Shown: positions 1-9,551 of the stretch, piece after piece
How positions within the stretch are numbered: position 1 is the first letter of the stretch
How the letters are laid out: every line of letters starts with the position of its first letter
NCBI RefSeq assembly: GCF_014695575.1
Contig: NZ_JACJOO010000006.1
Coordinates: 210,032 to 274,031 of the forward strand
From: Leptolyngbya sp. FACHB-8
Lineage (GTDB): Bacteria > Cyanobacteriota > Cyanobacteriia > Elainellales > Elainellaceae
Length of the DNA: 64,000 bases
Direction of reading: 5' to 3'
The notes under the pieces: model-generated
What the model saw: the letters and a program-made list of their open reading frames with translations, nothing else
What the model was told of the DNA's origin: nothing
Database searches by the model: none
Translations under genes and position numbers: made by a program

Positions 1-1177
1 CTGATTGAGGCTGTCCCTGAGCATCTTGCATCAGTGTCCAGCGACTGGCAACAATGATTTCCTTTCCTTGTTTATTGATCTGATGTAACTCGCCTTGCCA
101 TACACTGTTCTTTGCTAAACTCTTTTGAGCAGTTTCAAGCTGTTCAAAGGCATCTTCCCGATATAAAAGATGGTTTATATCTTGACCTATTATTTCTTCT
201 AACTTCCATCCGTAAAGATGTTCTGCTCCTTTATTCCAGTACTGAATCTTATTCTCTAAATCCTGTACTAGAATCGTGTCTGTCGTTATATCCAGTAGAG
301 CCGCCTGTTCACGAATCTTTTCTTGTGCTTGCTTGTGCTGTGTTAAGTCAAGAACAAAGCCGACGAGCGCCTGTTGAGATTCATCCAACAAAGCGCCACC
401 AATCATGACAGGAATGCGGGAACCATCTTTCCGGAAGTACTCCTTCTCAAAAGCACTGAATGCTCCGGTTTTGTTTAATTCTGCTATAGCTGCTTGATTA
501 AGGTGGGTATATTCGGCAGGTGTCATAGCCTGCCAATTGATATTTCCAGCTTGTAGATCAGCGCGATCGTATCCAACAATCTGAAGGAAAGCATCATTGG
601 TATCTATGATACTGCCATCAATCTTGCTAAAAATAACACCAATTACGTTAGCTTCAATTAAACGTCTAAACCGGGCTTCACTACGTTGTAAAGCCCTAAA
701 TGCCTGCTCACGTTCTTCTTCTAGCTGTTTACGTTGTTGAATTTCCTGTTCTAAACGCTCATTCTGCTCAGTCAATCTCCTTGTTAAACTCTGTAACCGT
801 ACGTGAGTATTGACTCGCGCTAAAACTTCTTCATGATTTAAGGGCTTTGTAATGTAGTCGACTGCCCCAAGGTTTAGGCCTTTGACCTTGTCAACATTGT
901 CGCTAACAGCCGTCAGAAAAATGATAGGGATTTCCTGCGTCAGTGGGTTTGATTTCAGGCGACGGCACGTCTCAAACCCGTCTATTCCAGGCATCAGGAC
1001 ATCTAATAGAATCAAATCAGGTGGAGCGTACTCTGCCAGGCTGATTGCTCTCTCTCCATCTTCAGCAATCACAACCTTAAATCTATCAGCCTCCAGGACG
1101 TCAAGCAGCACATCCAAATTAGTGGGTGTGTCATCCACAATTAAAATGACGCCTTTTTCAACAGTTCCTGCATCCAT
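1..1177 (-). CDS. Receiver-PAS-PAS signalling protein, C-terminus beyond window
   Basis: The frame is open from ATG at 1177 to the window edge, so about 392 residues are visible and the C-terminal output domain is missing. Residues about 8-125 form a CheY-like receiver: acidic pair D15/D16, phosphoacceptor D59 in LLDVLMPGIDGF, T89 and K111 in ITKP. A short coiled coil (about 140-165) leads to a PAS domain (about 168-290, starting ARFRRLIEANVIGV) and a second PAS (about 292 onward, with TTDTILVQD and YWNKGAEHLYGW). Cyanobacterial proteins of this design usually end in a histidine kinase or GGDEF domain; which one cannot be seen here. It starts 9 bp after the stop of the giant hybrid kinase, with an AGGAG ribosome site just upstream, so the two are probably co-transcribed and may form a phosphorelay. 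Confidence 0.85.
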   Translation of the reverse strand, partial: MDAGTVEKGVILIVDDTPTNLDVLLDVLEADRFKVVIAEDGERAISLAEYAPPDLILLDVLMPGIDGFETCRRLKSNPLTQEIPIIFLTAVSDNVDKVKGLNLGAVDYITKPLNHEEVLARVNTHVRLQSLTRRLTEQNERLEQEIQQRKQLEEEREQAFRALQRSEARFRRLIEANVIGVIFSKIDGSIIDTNDAFLQIVGYDRADLQAGNINWQAMTPAEYTHLNQAAIAELNKTGAFSAFEKEYFRKDGSRIPVMIGGALLDESQQALVGFVLDLTQHKQAQEKIREQAALLDITTDTILVQDLENKIQYWNKGAEHLYGWKLEEIIGQDINHLLYREDAFEQLETAQKSLAKNSVWQGELHQINKQGKEIIVASRWTLMQDAQGQPQS

Positions 1178-1186
1178 AAAGATCTC

Positions 1187-4100
1187 CTAAACTTGCTTCA
1201 AAAAATCTAAAATTTGTCGTCCCTTAAATTCCTTAGCAAGCTGCCGTAAGTAGTTGGAAAAAGGGCTCCATCGCGGGTTTGTCTCCTCTAAATGTGTTGC
1301 TCGTTTGGCGATCGCTCGCAGATCCCCGCGCATCGCTAAATCTAAGAAAATTGCAATCTCTTCTATGGGGGGAACCGCAAAGGTCGGGAAACCTGAAGAA
1401 GGGCTAATTAAAATACCTTCTAACTTAGCCCCTTCCTTAAGGGGTTCTTCCAGCTTCTCACTCTCATAAAGCCACTCCAGTTTCAAGTGTTCCTGTAGTT
1501 TTTGGAGGAGGTCGTCTCTTCGGATGGGTTTCGATAGAAAATCATTGCACCCAACCTCTATACTTTGTTGTTGGTCAAATTCAAAAACACTTGCTGAGAT
1601 TGCGATCACGATAACATCTTTCAAGGACGGCATTAACCGGAGACGGCGGGTTGCTTCAAATCCGTCCAGGTTTGGCATTACCAGATCAATCAGGATGATG
1701 TCAGGCTGTAGCTCGTGTGCCCTGTTCAGTCCGTCTTGACCATCCACGGCTTCTGACACGTTAAACCCAAGTGGTTCTAGAAGATGGATGAGGACAGAAC
1801 GATTGGTTGGTTTGTCATCCACGACTAAAATTTTCCGCTTTTCGCCTTTGACTCCAATGACGCTGAGCTTGAGCGTATCCGCACAAACCGCTGCTGAAGG
1901 GATTTCTAGTAAGTCTAAATCGAACCAGAAGTTGCTGCCGACCCCCAGCGTACTCTCAACCTGGAGCTTGCCACCCATCAGTTCAATCAAATGACCGCTA
2001 ATGGCTAACCCTAGTCCTGTTCCTTCTGTCTTACGACTACTCTCTCCCGACTGCTGAAACGGTTTAAAAATTTCATCAAGCTGGTCAGAAGCAATGCCAA
2101 CACCGGAATCTTCTACTTGGAAACGGATTTTCTGCTCGTGATAGCCTACCTTAAAGACGATCGCACCCGTTTCTGTAAATTTGACAGCATTGCCAAGCAG
2201 ATTCAACAAGACTTGGCGTAAGCGTTTCTCATCGGCATGAACTATCTTGGGCAGAGGGGATAGCGCTTGATACGTTAACAATATTCCCTTTTGTTCGGCT
2301 CTGATTCTGAGGATTTCTACGATGCTCTGTAAGAATTCAGCCAACGAAAACTCATTGGGGCATAGCTCCATCTTGCGGGCTTCAATTTTAGAAAGATCCA
2401 AAACGTCATTAATGAGCGTTAGCAAATGTTCCCCGCAATGATGAATAATCGCAATGCGGCTCTTTTGCTGCTCCGATAAATTCGGGTCTTTCTGAAAAAT
2501 CTGAGTATATCCCAGGATTCCATTTAGGGGCGTGCGAAGTTCATGGCTCATATTCGCCAAAAATTCACTTTTCGCTCGGTTGGCGGACTGAGCCAGTTCT
2601 TCTGCCCGTTGGCGATCGCACACCTCCTGCCGTAATTGGGTAGTTCGCTCTTCTACCTTTGCTTCAAGCGTTCTACTATAATCCTCTAACTGATCATGGG
2701 ATTGCTTTAGACCAGCGTTAGCAATAGCTAGATCCTGATAGAGACGTGCATTTTCCAGCGAAATAGCAGCCTGAGAGGATAGAAGCTGTAGAATTTCTAC
2801 CCGCTCTGTAGTGAAGGCATCTGTTGCTAAGTTATTTTCTAGATAAAGAATGCCAATTAGCTTACCTTGATGAACAATAGGCGTACACAAAATAGATTTT
2901 GGCTGGCATTCAAGAATATAATGATCTGTTACAAAAATTCCTTCATGAACTGCATCATTCAAAACCACACTTTCCTGAGTTTGCCGTACGTAGTTAATAA
3001 CGGATAGAGGTAAGTGTTTACTCGCTTCTAGGGGAATGGATTGTTGAACAAGGATTTCATTCTGGTTAACTTGTCCAGTTGCCTCGATAAAGAGCTTTTT
3101 AGCTTTTTCTAAAATTAATGCACCTGTTTCTGCTCCAGCATTTTCGAGCACAATTTGCATCAGTTTAGTTAGCAGTTTGTCCAATACGATTTCGCTAGAA
3201 AGCACTTGTGATGCTTTGATTACCGTCGCAAGATCTAGCGTTTGAGCATAATTTCTGTGAGTGGGACTATGAATTTGTTGCGCCTCACGATTGGTACTTT
3301 CTGATGGTTGCCCTTGCCCCAGAATACTGGGGTGCACGGCTTCAAGCTGTCTAACTTTGGCGATCGCACCCCAACGGACATAACCGTAATAAGCTTCCTT
3401 CAAATATTCTTTAGCAAACTTACTTCTACCAAGGGAAAAGTAGAAATCTGCTGCTCGTTCATTAGCCAATGCTTCTTCTTGAAGGTAACCATGCTCTTTG
3501 GCCCCAGCGATCGCCCGGTCATACCATTCCATTGCATTTGCAATGCTTCCTGATATTCGGGCTAACTCTGCCTCAACAAGTTCATATTTATGCTGGAAGT
3601 TCATAGGGGCATGGCTTGCCCAATTCTGCATCTTTGCCTGGTTTTGCTCGACCCTATTGAGTAAGAATTCTTGCTGGGAAGCTGTAATAGATGGATAAAT
3701 AGCCAGGTGAGCTAGCGAGTCATAGAAATAAAACATAGCCGCCGCTAAACAACCCCCTACACCGTCTAAATAGTGTTCAGCCTGTTTGGCATTCTCTGCT
3801 GCTTGAGAAAAGCTACCGAACAGATAACACAGAATTAACTTATTGAGAAAAGCATAGTGTGTTGTTGTTCGCTCATTAGATTGGATGTGAAGTGGTAGTG
3901 ATTGTTCTTCGTTGTAAACGCTACCAATTAAATATTGGGGATTTTCAGCCAACCCTAATAGGTTTAGAGTGGCTTGATGAAAAACTTGATGCCATCCTAA
4001 AACAGTTTCTTGGTGAATTTGGACAATTGATTTGCCATAATTCATCATTTCTTGCTTCAGACTTTCCAGGTCAACTCCACACCAGTAAGAGTGCTGACAC

Positions 4101-7100
4101 CTAAGTGCTGCGGCATAACCTGCATGAGCCGTATCCCCATTCTCCAATCCATGGGAGTAGGAACGTTGTAGTAAAGCTAACGTGTCTTTGACATGATACT
4201 TCCAGGCAGTGATAAATGTTCCAACTTTAAATAGGGTTTGGCTTTTTACCTCACGAGCATCTAACCGCTCAAAGAGGTCTAATCCTAACTGTCCAAACTG
4301 GTAACCTGTTTCAATATCTTGAAAGATACCAGTTAATACGATTCCATAGTCAGCAAAACCACTCGGCGAAAACCGAGAATTGCCATATTTAATCGAAAGA
4401 TTAACTTGCTGGCATACAGTAAAGACAAATAGAGCAGGTGCTGCCTGATAAATAGCAGGAATTAAACTAGAAATAATCCGTAGAGCAGCTACTTTAGTAG
4501 CATCAGTCATCAATGGCAGATGAATTAAGTCTTCTAGTTTGGTTCCTGCTAAATTCGTTGTTATTTCTGCCGTTGCCTTTTCAATATCTAATGCTGTTGG
4601 TGATTCGGGAATTTCAACTCCTAGCATGCTGAGGACTTGTAAACCAAGTTTCACAGCTTCCAGTTGCTTGTGTTGCACTTCGTAGGATTTAATCCGGATT
4701 TCATAAGATTTTACCTGATCAAGTAGGGATTGAGCATGCTGTAAAACAATTGCTGTAAATTGCTGCATTTTCTCAAAACTGCCACCCAGAAATGCTGCTG
4801 TTGCTGCTGCCTGATACAGTGCTAACGTTAGATCATATTGACCATTCCAACTATCTTCGGTTAATAGCCTTAAACCGGCTTGCAAATACTCACTTGCAGC
4901 TTTATAAGCCGTTGCTGTTATAGCTTTCTGCCCTGCCATCAAATTAAGGTGAGCAATATCAGTTCTTTCCATCTCTCTTGTGATGAGCTCACTACCAACA
5001 TTGAAGTGGTCAACAATATCAAAAATCCTTTCTGTAAGCGCTTCCGGTTCCAAACTCTGACGAAGCAACCGGCCAATTTGCAAATGCGTAGATTGCTTAG
5101 CGCTATCATCAATCAACGCGTAGGCGGCTTGTTGTACCCGGTCGTGGAGAAATCTAAACTCTATAGCCTCTGGATTTGTATCAAGCAAGCTGGGTAGATC
5201 CCATATTAATTCAGAAGCCGGTAATACTAAGCCTTCTTCAAGGGCTGGCACAAGATCGCGATAAGTATTTGCTAATAATTGCTTATACAGAATCCAATCC
5301 GATGAGGTATGAGAGATAGATGTGAGACTTTGTTCCACGTCTATCCCTCGTATCTCATTAGACTGGAAGTGGTTATAAATAGTTGAAAGAGTTTGCAAAT
5401 CAAACATATTACCTACACAGGCTGCCAACTGTATGACATGTTGGGTAGCTTTGGGTAACTTTCGTAGCTTCTGAATCATCAACTCAACAACATTGTCTGT
5501 AATGCCAATCGCTTTAATTTGCGTAATATCCCATTCCCAAAACGCTCCTCTAATAACCGACGAGGTATTCAATCTCAACAACTGTTCCTGATATAAGGTT
5601 TTAAGAAACTGCGTGACAAAAAAAGGATTACCGGAGGTCTTACGAAGAACCAATTCAGCTAATGCTTGAACCGATATTTCATCACTGTGCAGCGTGTCAG
5701 CAATTAGATGGCTAATATCTAAAAGAGTTAAAGGAGCTAAAGTAATTTCGTGAATGGTAACAGCTTGAGAACGTAAAGAATCAAGAACCATCATTAAGGG
5801 GTGGCTCGAACTAATCTCATTATCCCGATAGGCTCCAACTAGAAATAGGTGTCCTATCTCTACATCGGTCATGATAACATCGAGCAATTTGAGGGTAGCA
5901 AAATCAACCCATTGCAAATCATCTAGAAAAAGAACTAGAGGATGCTCTGGTGAGCAGCAAATGCGAATGAAATTTTGAAAAACAAGGTTAAATCGGTTTT
6001 GTGCTTCTGTAGGTGCCAGTTCTAAAGCGGCGGGCTGTTTGCCAATAATTTTTTCCACATCAGGAACAACATCAATGATGACCTGGGCATTATGTCCTAG
6101 AACCGTTAGAAGTTTGGTTCGCCACTGGGCTAACTGCACCTCACTTTCAGTCAACCATTGTTTTATTAATGATTGAAATGCTGTGATAATTGCTGAATAA
6201 GGAACATTGCGTTGAAATTGGTCAAATTTGCCAGAAATGAAGTATCCTTTCGCTTCAATAATAGGCTGGCGGATTTCATGAACTAAAGATGATTTCCCAA
6301 TACCAGAGTAGCCTTTGACTATCAGAACTTCCCGTCTACCAGTTCTGACATGATCGAATGTTGTCATGAGTAAACGAGCTTGTCGATCGCGCCCATACAA
6401 CTTGTCCGGAATCGAAAACTGGCTAAATGAATCAAGCTCTCCAATACTGAAGTGTGAAATTGTACTTGAGGATTGCAGCATCTCTAGACAAATTTCTAAG
6501 TCAGCCTTCAGCCCTAGTGCACTTTGATAACGGTCTTCAGCTGTCTTAGCGAGTAATTTCATAACAATTGCAGACACCGCCTCTGGAATGTCTGGCCGAA
6601 CCAGATCAGGTGGGATAGGCGTCTTAGCAATGTGGCAATGAATAATTTCCAGGGCATCCGTTGCTTGGAATGGCAACTGCCCAGTTAACATCTCATAAAA
6701 TACTACGCCAAGGGAATAGAGGTCTGTGCGGGAGTCAATTGAGCGGTTCATTCTCCCAGTCTGTTCTGGAGAGATATAGGAGAGCGTGCCTTCAAAAATA
6801 TTGATAGTACTAGCAGGTGAATCTTCTCTTGATAGATAGGCCGAGATACCAAAATCAATCAACCTGATTTCACCTGTTTTATTAACGAGAATGGTATATG
6901 TTTTAATATCTTTATGAATAATATCTTGCTGATGAAGTTGCACTAGAACAGAAGATAGGCGGATCGCAATTTGTAAAAAATTGTTTAGGTTAAATTGTTG
7001 TGCTGCGATCGCCTCAGCCAGTGATACTCCATCAAAGCCAGAGAGAATAAGAGCTAACCCGTTCAGATCGCTTTCTAGAGCAATCGGTTTAACAACTTCT

Positions 7101-7303
7101 TCGATTGCCAAGCCCTGCAGAATTTCATATTCGTGTCTAAGACCAGCCAGTTGCTCAACGGTTGGATATTCAGCTTTCAGCGTTTTAATAATGACCGATG
7201 TTGGTTTCAGGCTATCTTTCGATGCCTTAGCTCGGTAAATACAGGTGGCAGGCCCTTCATAAAGAACTTCAAGCAAAGTGTAGCCAGCGATCATAGTACT
7301 CAT
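1187..7303 (-). CDS. Giant Ser/Thr-kinase-like, AAA ATPase, GAF, hybrid histidine kinase
   Basis: A 2038-residue multi-domain sensor of the type common in filamentous cyanobacteria. An N-terminal Ser/Thr kinase fold (about 8-270) has VIIK and the DFG motif in LIDFGISAYL, but the catalytic loop reads HKDIKTYT, so the conserved Asn is Thr. Next is a P-loop ATPase (GYSGIGKSS near 331, LVLFLDDLQWVD as Walker B), a long helical, TPR-like segment (about 700-1300), a GAF domain (about 1340-1500), a coiled coil, HisKA with phospho-His in [12 protein letters not shown] (near 1585), HATPase_c (LLNLLGNAVKF near 1700; GTGLGLAIS near 1760) and a receiver (KILVVDD near 1828, phosphoacceptor in LIDLVMPNLDGF near 1870). 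ATG is preceded by AGGAAAG. It is cytoplasmic, with no membrane segment. The signal it senses is unknown; the histidine kinase and receiver parts look intact. Confidence 0.92.
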   Translation of the reverse strand: MSTMIAGYTLLEVLYEGPATCIYRAKASKDSLKPTSVIIKTLKAEYPTVEQLAGLRHEYEILQGLAIEEVVKPIALESDLNGLALILSGFDGVSLAEAIAAQQFNLNNFLQIAIRLSSVLVQLHQQDIIHKDIKTYTILVNKTGEIRLIDFGISAYLSREDSPASTINIFEGTLSYISPEQTGRMNRSIDSRTDLYSLGVVFYEMLTGQLPFQATDALEIIHCHIAKTPIPPDLVRPDIPEAVSAIVMKLLAKTAEDRYQSALGLKADLEICLEMLQSSSTISHFSIGELDSFSQFSIPDKLYGRDRQARLLMTTFDHVRTGRREVLIVKGYSGIGKSSLVHEIRQPIIEAKGYFISGKFDQFQRNVPYSAIITAFQSLIKQWLTESEVQLAQWRTKLLTVLGHNAQVIIDVVPDVEKIIGKQPAALELAPTEAQNRFNLVFQNFIRICCSPEHPLVLFLDDLQWVDFATLKLLDVIMTDVEIGHLFLVGAYRDNEISSSHPLMMVLDSLRSQAVTIHEITLAPLTLLDISHLIADTLHSDEISVQALAELVLRKTSGNPFFVTQFLKTLYQEQLLRLNTSSVIRGAFWEWDITQIKAIGITDNVVELMIQKLRKLPKATQHVIQLAACVGNMFDLQTLSTIYNHFQSNEIRGIDVEQSLTSISHTSSDWILYKQLLANTYRDLVPALEEGLVLPASELIWDLPSLLDTNPEAIEFRFLHDRVQQAAYALIDDSAKQSTHLQIGRLLRQSLEPEALTERIFDIVDHFNVGSELITREMERTDIAHLNLMAGQKAITATAYKAASEYLQAGLRLLTEDSWNGQYDLTLALYQAAATAAFLGGSFEKMQQFTAIVLQHAQSLLDQVKSYEIRIKSYEVQHKQLEAVKLGLQVLSMLGVEIPESPTALDIEKATAEITTNLAGTKLEDLIHLPLMTDATKVAALRIISSLIPAIYQAAPALFVFTVCQQVNLSIKYGNSRFSPSGFADYGIVLTGIFQDIETGYQFGQLGLDLFERLDAREVKSQTLFKVGTFITAWKYHVKDTLALLQRSYSHGLENGDTAHAGYAAALRCQHSYWCGVDLESLKQEMMNYGKSIVQIHQETVLGWHQVFHQATLNLLGLAENPQYLIGSVYNEEQSLPLHIQSNERTTTHYAFLNKLILCYLFGSFSQAAENAKQAEHYLDGVGGCLAAAMFYFYDSLAHLAIYPSITASQQEFLLNRVEQNQAKMQNWASHAPMNFQHKYELVEAELARISGSIANAMEWYDRAIAGAKEHGYLQEEALANERAADFYFSLGRSKFAKEYLKEAYYGYVRWGAIAKVRQLEAVHPSILGQGQPSESTNREAQQIHSPTHRNYAQTLDLATVIKASQVLSSEIVLDKLLTKLMQIVLENAGAETGALILEKAKKLFIEATGQVNQNEILVQQSIPLEASKHLPLSVINYVRQTQESVVLNDAVHEGIFVTDHYILECQPKSILCTPIVHQGKLIGILYLENNLATDAFTTERVEILQLLSSQAAISLENARLYQDLAIANAGLKQSHDQLEDYSRTLEAKVEERTTQLRQEVCDRQRAEELAQSANRAKSEFLANMSHELRTPLNGILGYTQIFQKDPNLSEQQKSRIAIIHHCGEHLLTLINDVLDLSKIEARKMELCPNEFSLAEFLQSIVEILRIRAEQKGILLTYQALSPLPKIVHADEKRLRQVLLNLLGNAVKFTETGAIVFKVGYHEQKIRFQVEDSGVGIASDQLDEIFKPFQQSGESSRKTEGTGLGLAISGHLIELMGGKLQVESTLGVGSNFWFDLDLLEIPSAAVCADTLKLSVIGVKGEKRKILVVDDKPTNRSVLIHLLEPLGFNVSEAVDGQDGLNRAHELQPDIILIDLVMPNLDGFEATRRLRLMPSLKDVIVIAISASVFEFDQQQSIEVGCNDFLSKPIRRDDLLQKLQEHLKLEWLYESEKLEEPLKEGAKLEGILISPSSGFPTFAVPPIEEIAIFLDLAMRGDLRAIAKRATHLEETNPRWSPFSNYLRQLAKEFKGRQILDFLKQV

Positions 7304-7616
7304 TTGCTTTCCTGTGCTTGTCCTATGGGTGGACGAGCAATACTCGACCTCATATTTATCTTAGGTATTAACAAGAAGTTTGATGTGTAGTTGGGTCCAA
7401 CTTGAAGCAATCCTTGAGGAAGCTATCCTTTTTTTGAGAAGAGCAACAGTTTTAGATGTAGATGTTTATGATCAGTTACATCTCTTTTAAAGACTAAACT
7501 TTTATACAAAGTTTTTCTATATATTGTTACTGAAAATCTGATTGCAGTACTCATACTTTAGAGAACTAATTTCCCGTGAGTTTTGTGTATAAAACCTAAC
7601 AATAGTGTTCTAAATA

Positions 7617-7675
7617 CATGGATGGGGTGTGGTGAAAGAGGCATGAATTGCCTCTTTCACCACACCCCATCCATG
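7617..7675. repeat. Perfect 27-bp hairpin, 5-nt loop
   Basis: Arm 7617-7643 is an exact reverse complement of 7649-7675 around loop TGAAT. The arms contain GGGGTGTGGTG, a theme shared with hairpins at 11533, 16162 and 52646. There is no poly-T run on either side, so it is not a classical terminator. Confidence 0.9.
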
Positions 7676-7794
7676 TGCTGGAAACATGACCCACTAAACC
7701 ATAGGAGATTTACCTTTTAAATTTCTTTAGCAAAAAGCAAGAACTCTTGAAATAATGCTGACACAGGGGAATTGGTATCAAATCGTAGCTTATT

Positions 7795-7856
7795 GAATAG
7801 GGGGATGAAATGAAATGCCAAAGTAGCGGTTGGCGCTCCATTTCATCCCCCTATTC
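7795..7856. repeat. Perfect 18-bp inverted repeat with structured centre
   Basis: Arm 7795-7812 pairs exactly with 7839-7856. The 26-nt centre contains a smaller GCC/GGC pairing, so the whole can fold as a two-tier stem. It lies 22 bp beyond the stop of the leftward pentapeptide gene at 7879. Confidence 0.85.
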
Positions 7857-7878
7857 AGCACCTGAATCGTTATTCCAC

Positions 7879-8163
7879 TCAATCGTGAATTGTTCCATCG
7901 GGCATCTTTGCCCCCTTTAAGTTAGCAGAGCTTAAATCGACTCCCTCCAAATTTGCCCAACTTAAGTCCGCTCCCCTTAAATCTGCCCAGTCTAAGTTTG
8001 CCTCACGTAGGTCTGCCCAACGTAAGTTTGCATGGCGTAAATTGGCTCTTAAAAAATTTGCCCCCTTCAGGTCAACGCAACTAAGGTGTGCTGAGCAAAG
8101 GTCGATATTACAAAAATCACGTTTCCCTGCTGCTAACAGCATTTGGAATTCAGTTATATCCAT
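7879..8163 (-). CDS. Small pentapeptide-repeat protein
   Basis: A 94-residue protein. After an N-terminal segment (MDITEFQMLLAAGKRDF) residues about 25-88 are tandem pentapeptides of the A(D/N)LxX type (ANFLR ANLRH ANLRW ADLRE ANLDW ADLRG ADLSW ANLEG), which fold as a right-handed quadrilateral beta helix. Such short proteins are very common in cyanobacteria and mostly have no assigned function. There is no signal peptide. The N-terminus (AAGxRDFxNxxL) matches the second pentapeptide gene at 9243, so the two are probably paralogues lying on either side of rbp-rpsU. Start is ATG at 8163 after a modest TAGG. Confidence 0.85.
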   Translation of the reverse strand: MDITEFQMLLAAGKRDFCNIDLCSAHLSCVDLKGANFLRANLRHANLRWADLREANLDWADLRGADLSWANLEGVDLSSANLKGAKMPDGTIHD

Positions 8164-8410
8164 ATGCCTATTCTGGCTTATTTCTTCTAATTATCTGATT
8201 ATAGTGTTCCTTAATGATTTATGAATGATTTATGGAATCGGCTGTGGGCGTTGAGCCTGGCTGTTTCTGCCTTAACTTCATAACCTATATAAGATTGCAA
8301 TATATCTAATTTATGTTAGGGTATAGGCAAGTCTTACTTTCGGCCGTGTAATTCGTCTCACAAGCGTTTCTCCGAATCTAATTCTCTACACCTAGTTTTG
8401 GAGAAAACGG

Positions 8411-8710
8411 ATGTCAGTCTACGTTGGGAACTTATCCTACCAAGTTACACAAGATGATTTGACGCAGGCGTTTGCCGAGTATGGAACCGTCAAGCGTGTT
8501 CAACTGCCCATGGATCGCGAAACCGGAAAGATGCGCGGCTTTGCGTTTGTTGAAATGGGAACCGATGCTGAAGAAACCGTCGCCATTGAAGCACTGGATG
8601 GTGCTGAGTGGATGGGGCGTGACCTTAAGGTCAACAAAGCAAAACCTCGTGAGGAAAGAAGTCCTTCCGGTGGTAACTGGTCGAACAAGAAAACTTCATC
8701 CTGGCATTAA
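8411..8710 (+). CDS. rbp: RRM-type RNA-binding protein
   Basis: A 99-residue single RNA-recognition-motif protein, the small glycine-poor Rbp type typical of cyanobacteria. RNP2 is VYVGNLS (residues 3-9) and RNP1 is RGFAFVEM (about 42-49), both with the aromatic residues that stack on RNA. A short basic C-terminal tail follows (KPREERSPSGGNWSNKK). Family members bind RNA and are often cold-induced; some localise mRNAs of photosynthetic proteins. ATG has TTGGAG 8 nt upstream. It lies 171 bp before rpsU on the same strand, a pairing known from Anabaena. The preceding intergenic region (8164-8410) is AT-rich and probably holds the promoter and a leader. Confidence 0.93.
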   Translation: MSVYVGNLSYQVTQDDLTQAFAEYGTVKRVQLPMDRETGKMRGFAFVEMGTDAEETVAIEALDGAEWMGRDLKVNKAKPREERSPSGGNWSNKKTSSWH

Positions 8711-8812
8711 TCAGATTGTCACTCCTGAGATTCTGAGGTTTTTTGAAACGTTTATTTTGTTAGCTTCAGATTAGCTATGTAAATGATTTCATTTCTACCT
8801 CTAAAGGTTGTT

Positions 8813-8846
8813 AAAGGGCTGCTGCGCGGTAGTTGTAGCCCTTTTT
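8813..8846 (+). terminator. Terminator/attenuator hairpin between rbp and rpsU
   Basis: An 8-bp stem (AAAGGGCT 8813-8820 with AGCCCTTT 8837-8844) with a 16-nt loop is followed by a T-run. It can end rbp transcripts or act as a partial attenuator, since rpsU starts only 36 nt later without an obvious promoter between them. Confidence 0.7.
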
Positions 8847-8881
8847 ATCTCACTCTAATTATCTAATTTCAAGGAGACTAG

Positions 8882-9076
8882 ATGGCTCAAATCATTCCGG
8901 GTGAGAACGAAGGAATTGAGTCAGCATTGCGTCGATTCAAGCGAGTTGTTTCCAACGCAGGCATCTTCCCAGACATGCGAAAAAATCGCCACTTCGAAAC
9001 ACCGCTTCAAAAGCAGAAGCGTAAGGCGTTAGCTAAACATAAGCAACGTAAAAGTAGAAGAAAGTTTCATTATTGA
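8882..9076 (+). CDS. rpsU: 30S ribosomal protein S21
   Basis: A 64-residue basic protein beginning [20 protein letters not shown], the S21 signature of a short acidic start followed by the FKRxVxxAG region, with a very basic C-terminus ([11 protein letters not shown]). S21 joins the 30S platform near the anti-Shine-Dalgarno end of 16S rRNA and helps initiation. A strong AAGGAG site precedes ATG. It probably forms a unit with the upstream RNA-binding protein gene, with read-through controlled at the hairpin between them. Confidence 0.95.
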   Translation: MAQIIPGENEGIESALRRFKRVVSNAGIFPDMRKNRHFETPLQKQKRKALAKHKQRKSRRKFHY

Positions 9077-9242
9077 GTGCTAAATGTTGAGGTGCGATCG
9101 CATCTCCCACTCTGAACCTCTTGCAAGACATGGAATCAGCATTAAAGAGGCCTTTTGTCTAAGCCATTTAACGCTTGCCTGTTATTTGTATTCTGAAGTT
9201 TGTCCTATCACCTATACGGTTCTCCAAATGCTCTTAATAGCA

Positions 9243-9551
9243 ATGAATACCAACGAACTCTGTAGCCGCTATGCAGCTGGGCAACGGGACTTTAGGAATC
9301 TGAATCTGATGGCAGCCAATCTGAGAAACTTAAACCTGGTTGGTGTCAACTTCAGTGGTGCTAATTTAACCAAGGCGAATCTTACACGAACAAATTTGAG
9401 CCACGCAAATTTGACAGGTGCAGTTTTGACAGGTGCAATTTTGAATGAGACAAATTTGGCTAAAGCTAATTTGACAGATGCTAATCTCACCGATACAAAC
9501 TTAGCTGAAGCTAATCTGCAAGGTTCCTTCAAAAGGCAGCCCAAAAGTTGA
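9243..9551 (+). CDS. Small pentapeptide-repeat protein
   Basis: A 102-residue protein from ATG 9243 (MNTNELCSRYAAGQRDFRN). An in-frame ATG at 9084 would add 53 residues of low-complexity, non-pentapeptide sequence and is less likely. Residues about 20-95 are tandem pentapeptides (ANLRN LNLVG VNFSG ANLTK ANLTR TNLSH ANLTG), predicted as a right-handed beta helix. The N-terminus resembles the oppositely oriented paralogue at 7879. It follows rpsU on the same strand by 166 bp and may be read through from it. A hairpin (9601-9637) follows the stop. Function is unknown. Confidence 0.8.
   Translation: MNTNELCSRYAAGQRDFRNLNLMAANLRNLNLVGVNFSGANLTKANLTRTNLSHANLTGAVLTGAILNETNLAKANLTDANLTDTNLAEANLQGSFKRQPKS

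Larger units (their letters stand above)
7304..7878. other. Intergenic region between divergent kinase and pentapeptide units
   Basis: This 575-bp gap holds the presumed leftward promoter of the giant kinase operon and two long hairpins, listed separately at 7617 and 7795. The rest is AT-rich and shows no convincing reading frame. The hairpin at 7795 lies close to the stop of the leftward pentapeptide gene and could serve as its terminator. Confidence 0.6.

Noticed and set aside
9269..9544. Leftward Lys/Ala/Val-rich frame opposite the pentapeptide gene
   Set aside because: It is the antisense shadow of the repetitive pentapeptide codons; no ribosome site and no family resemblance.
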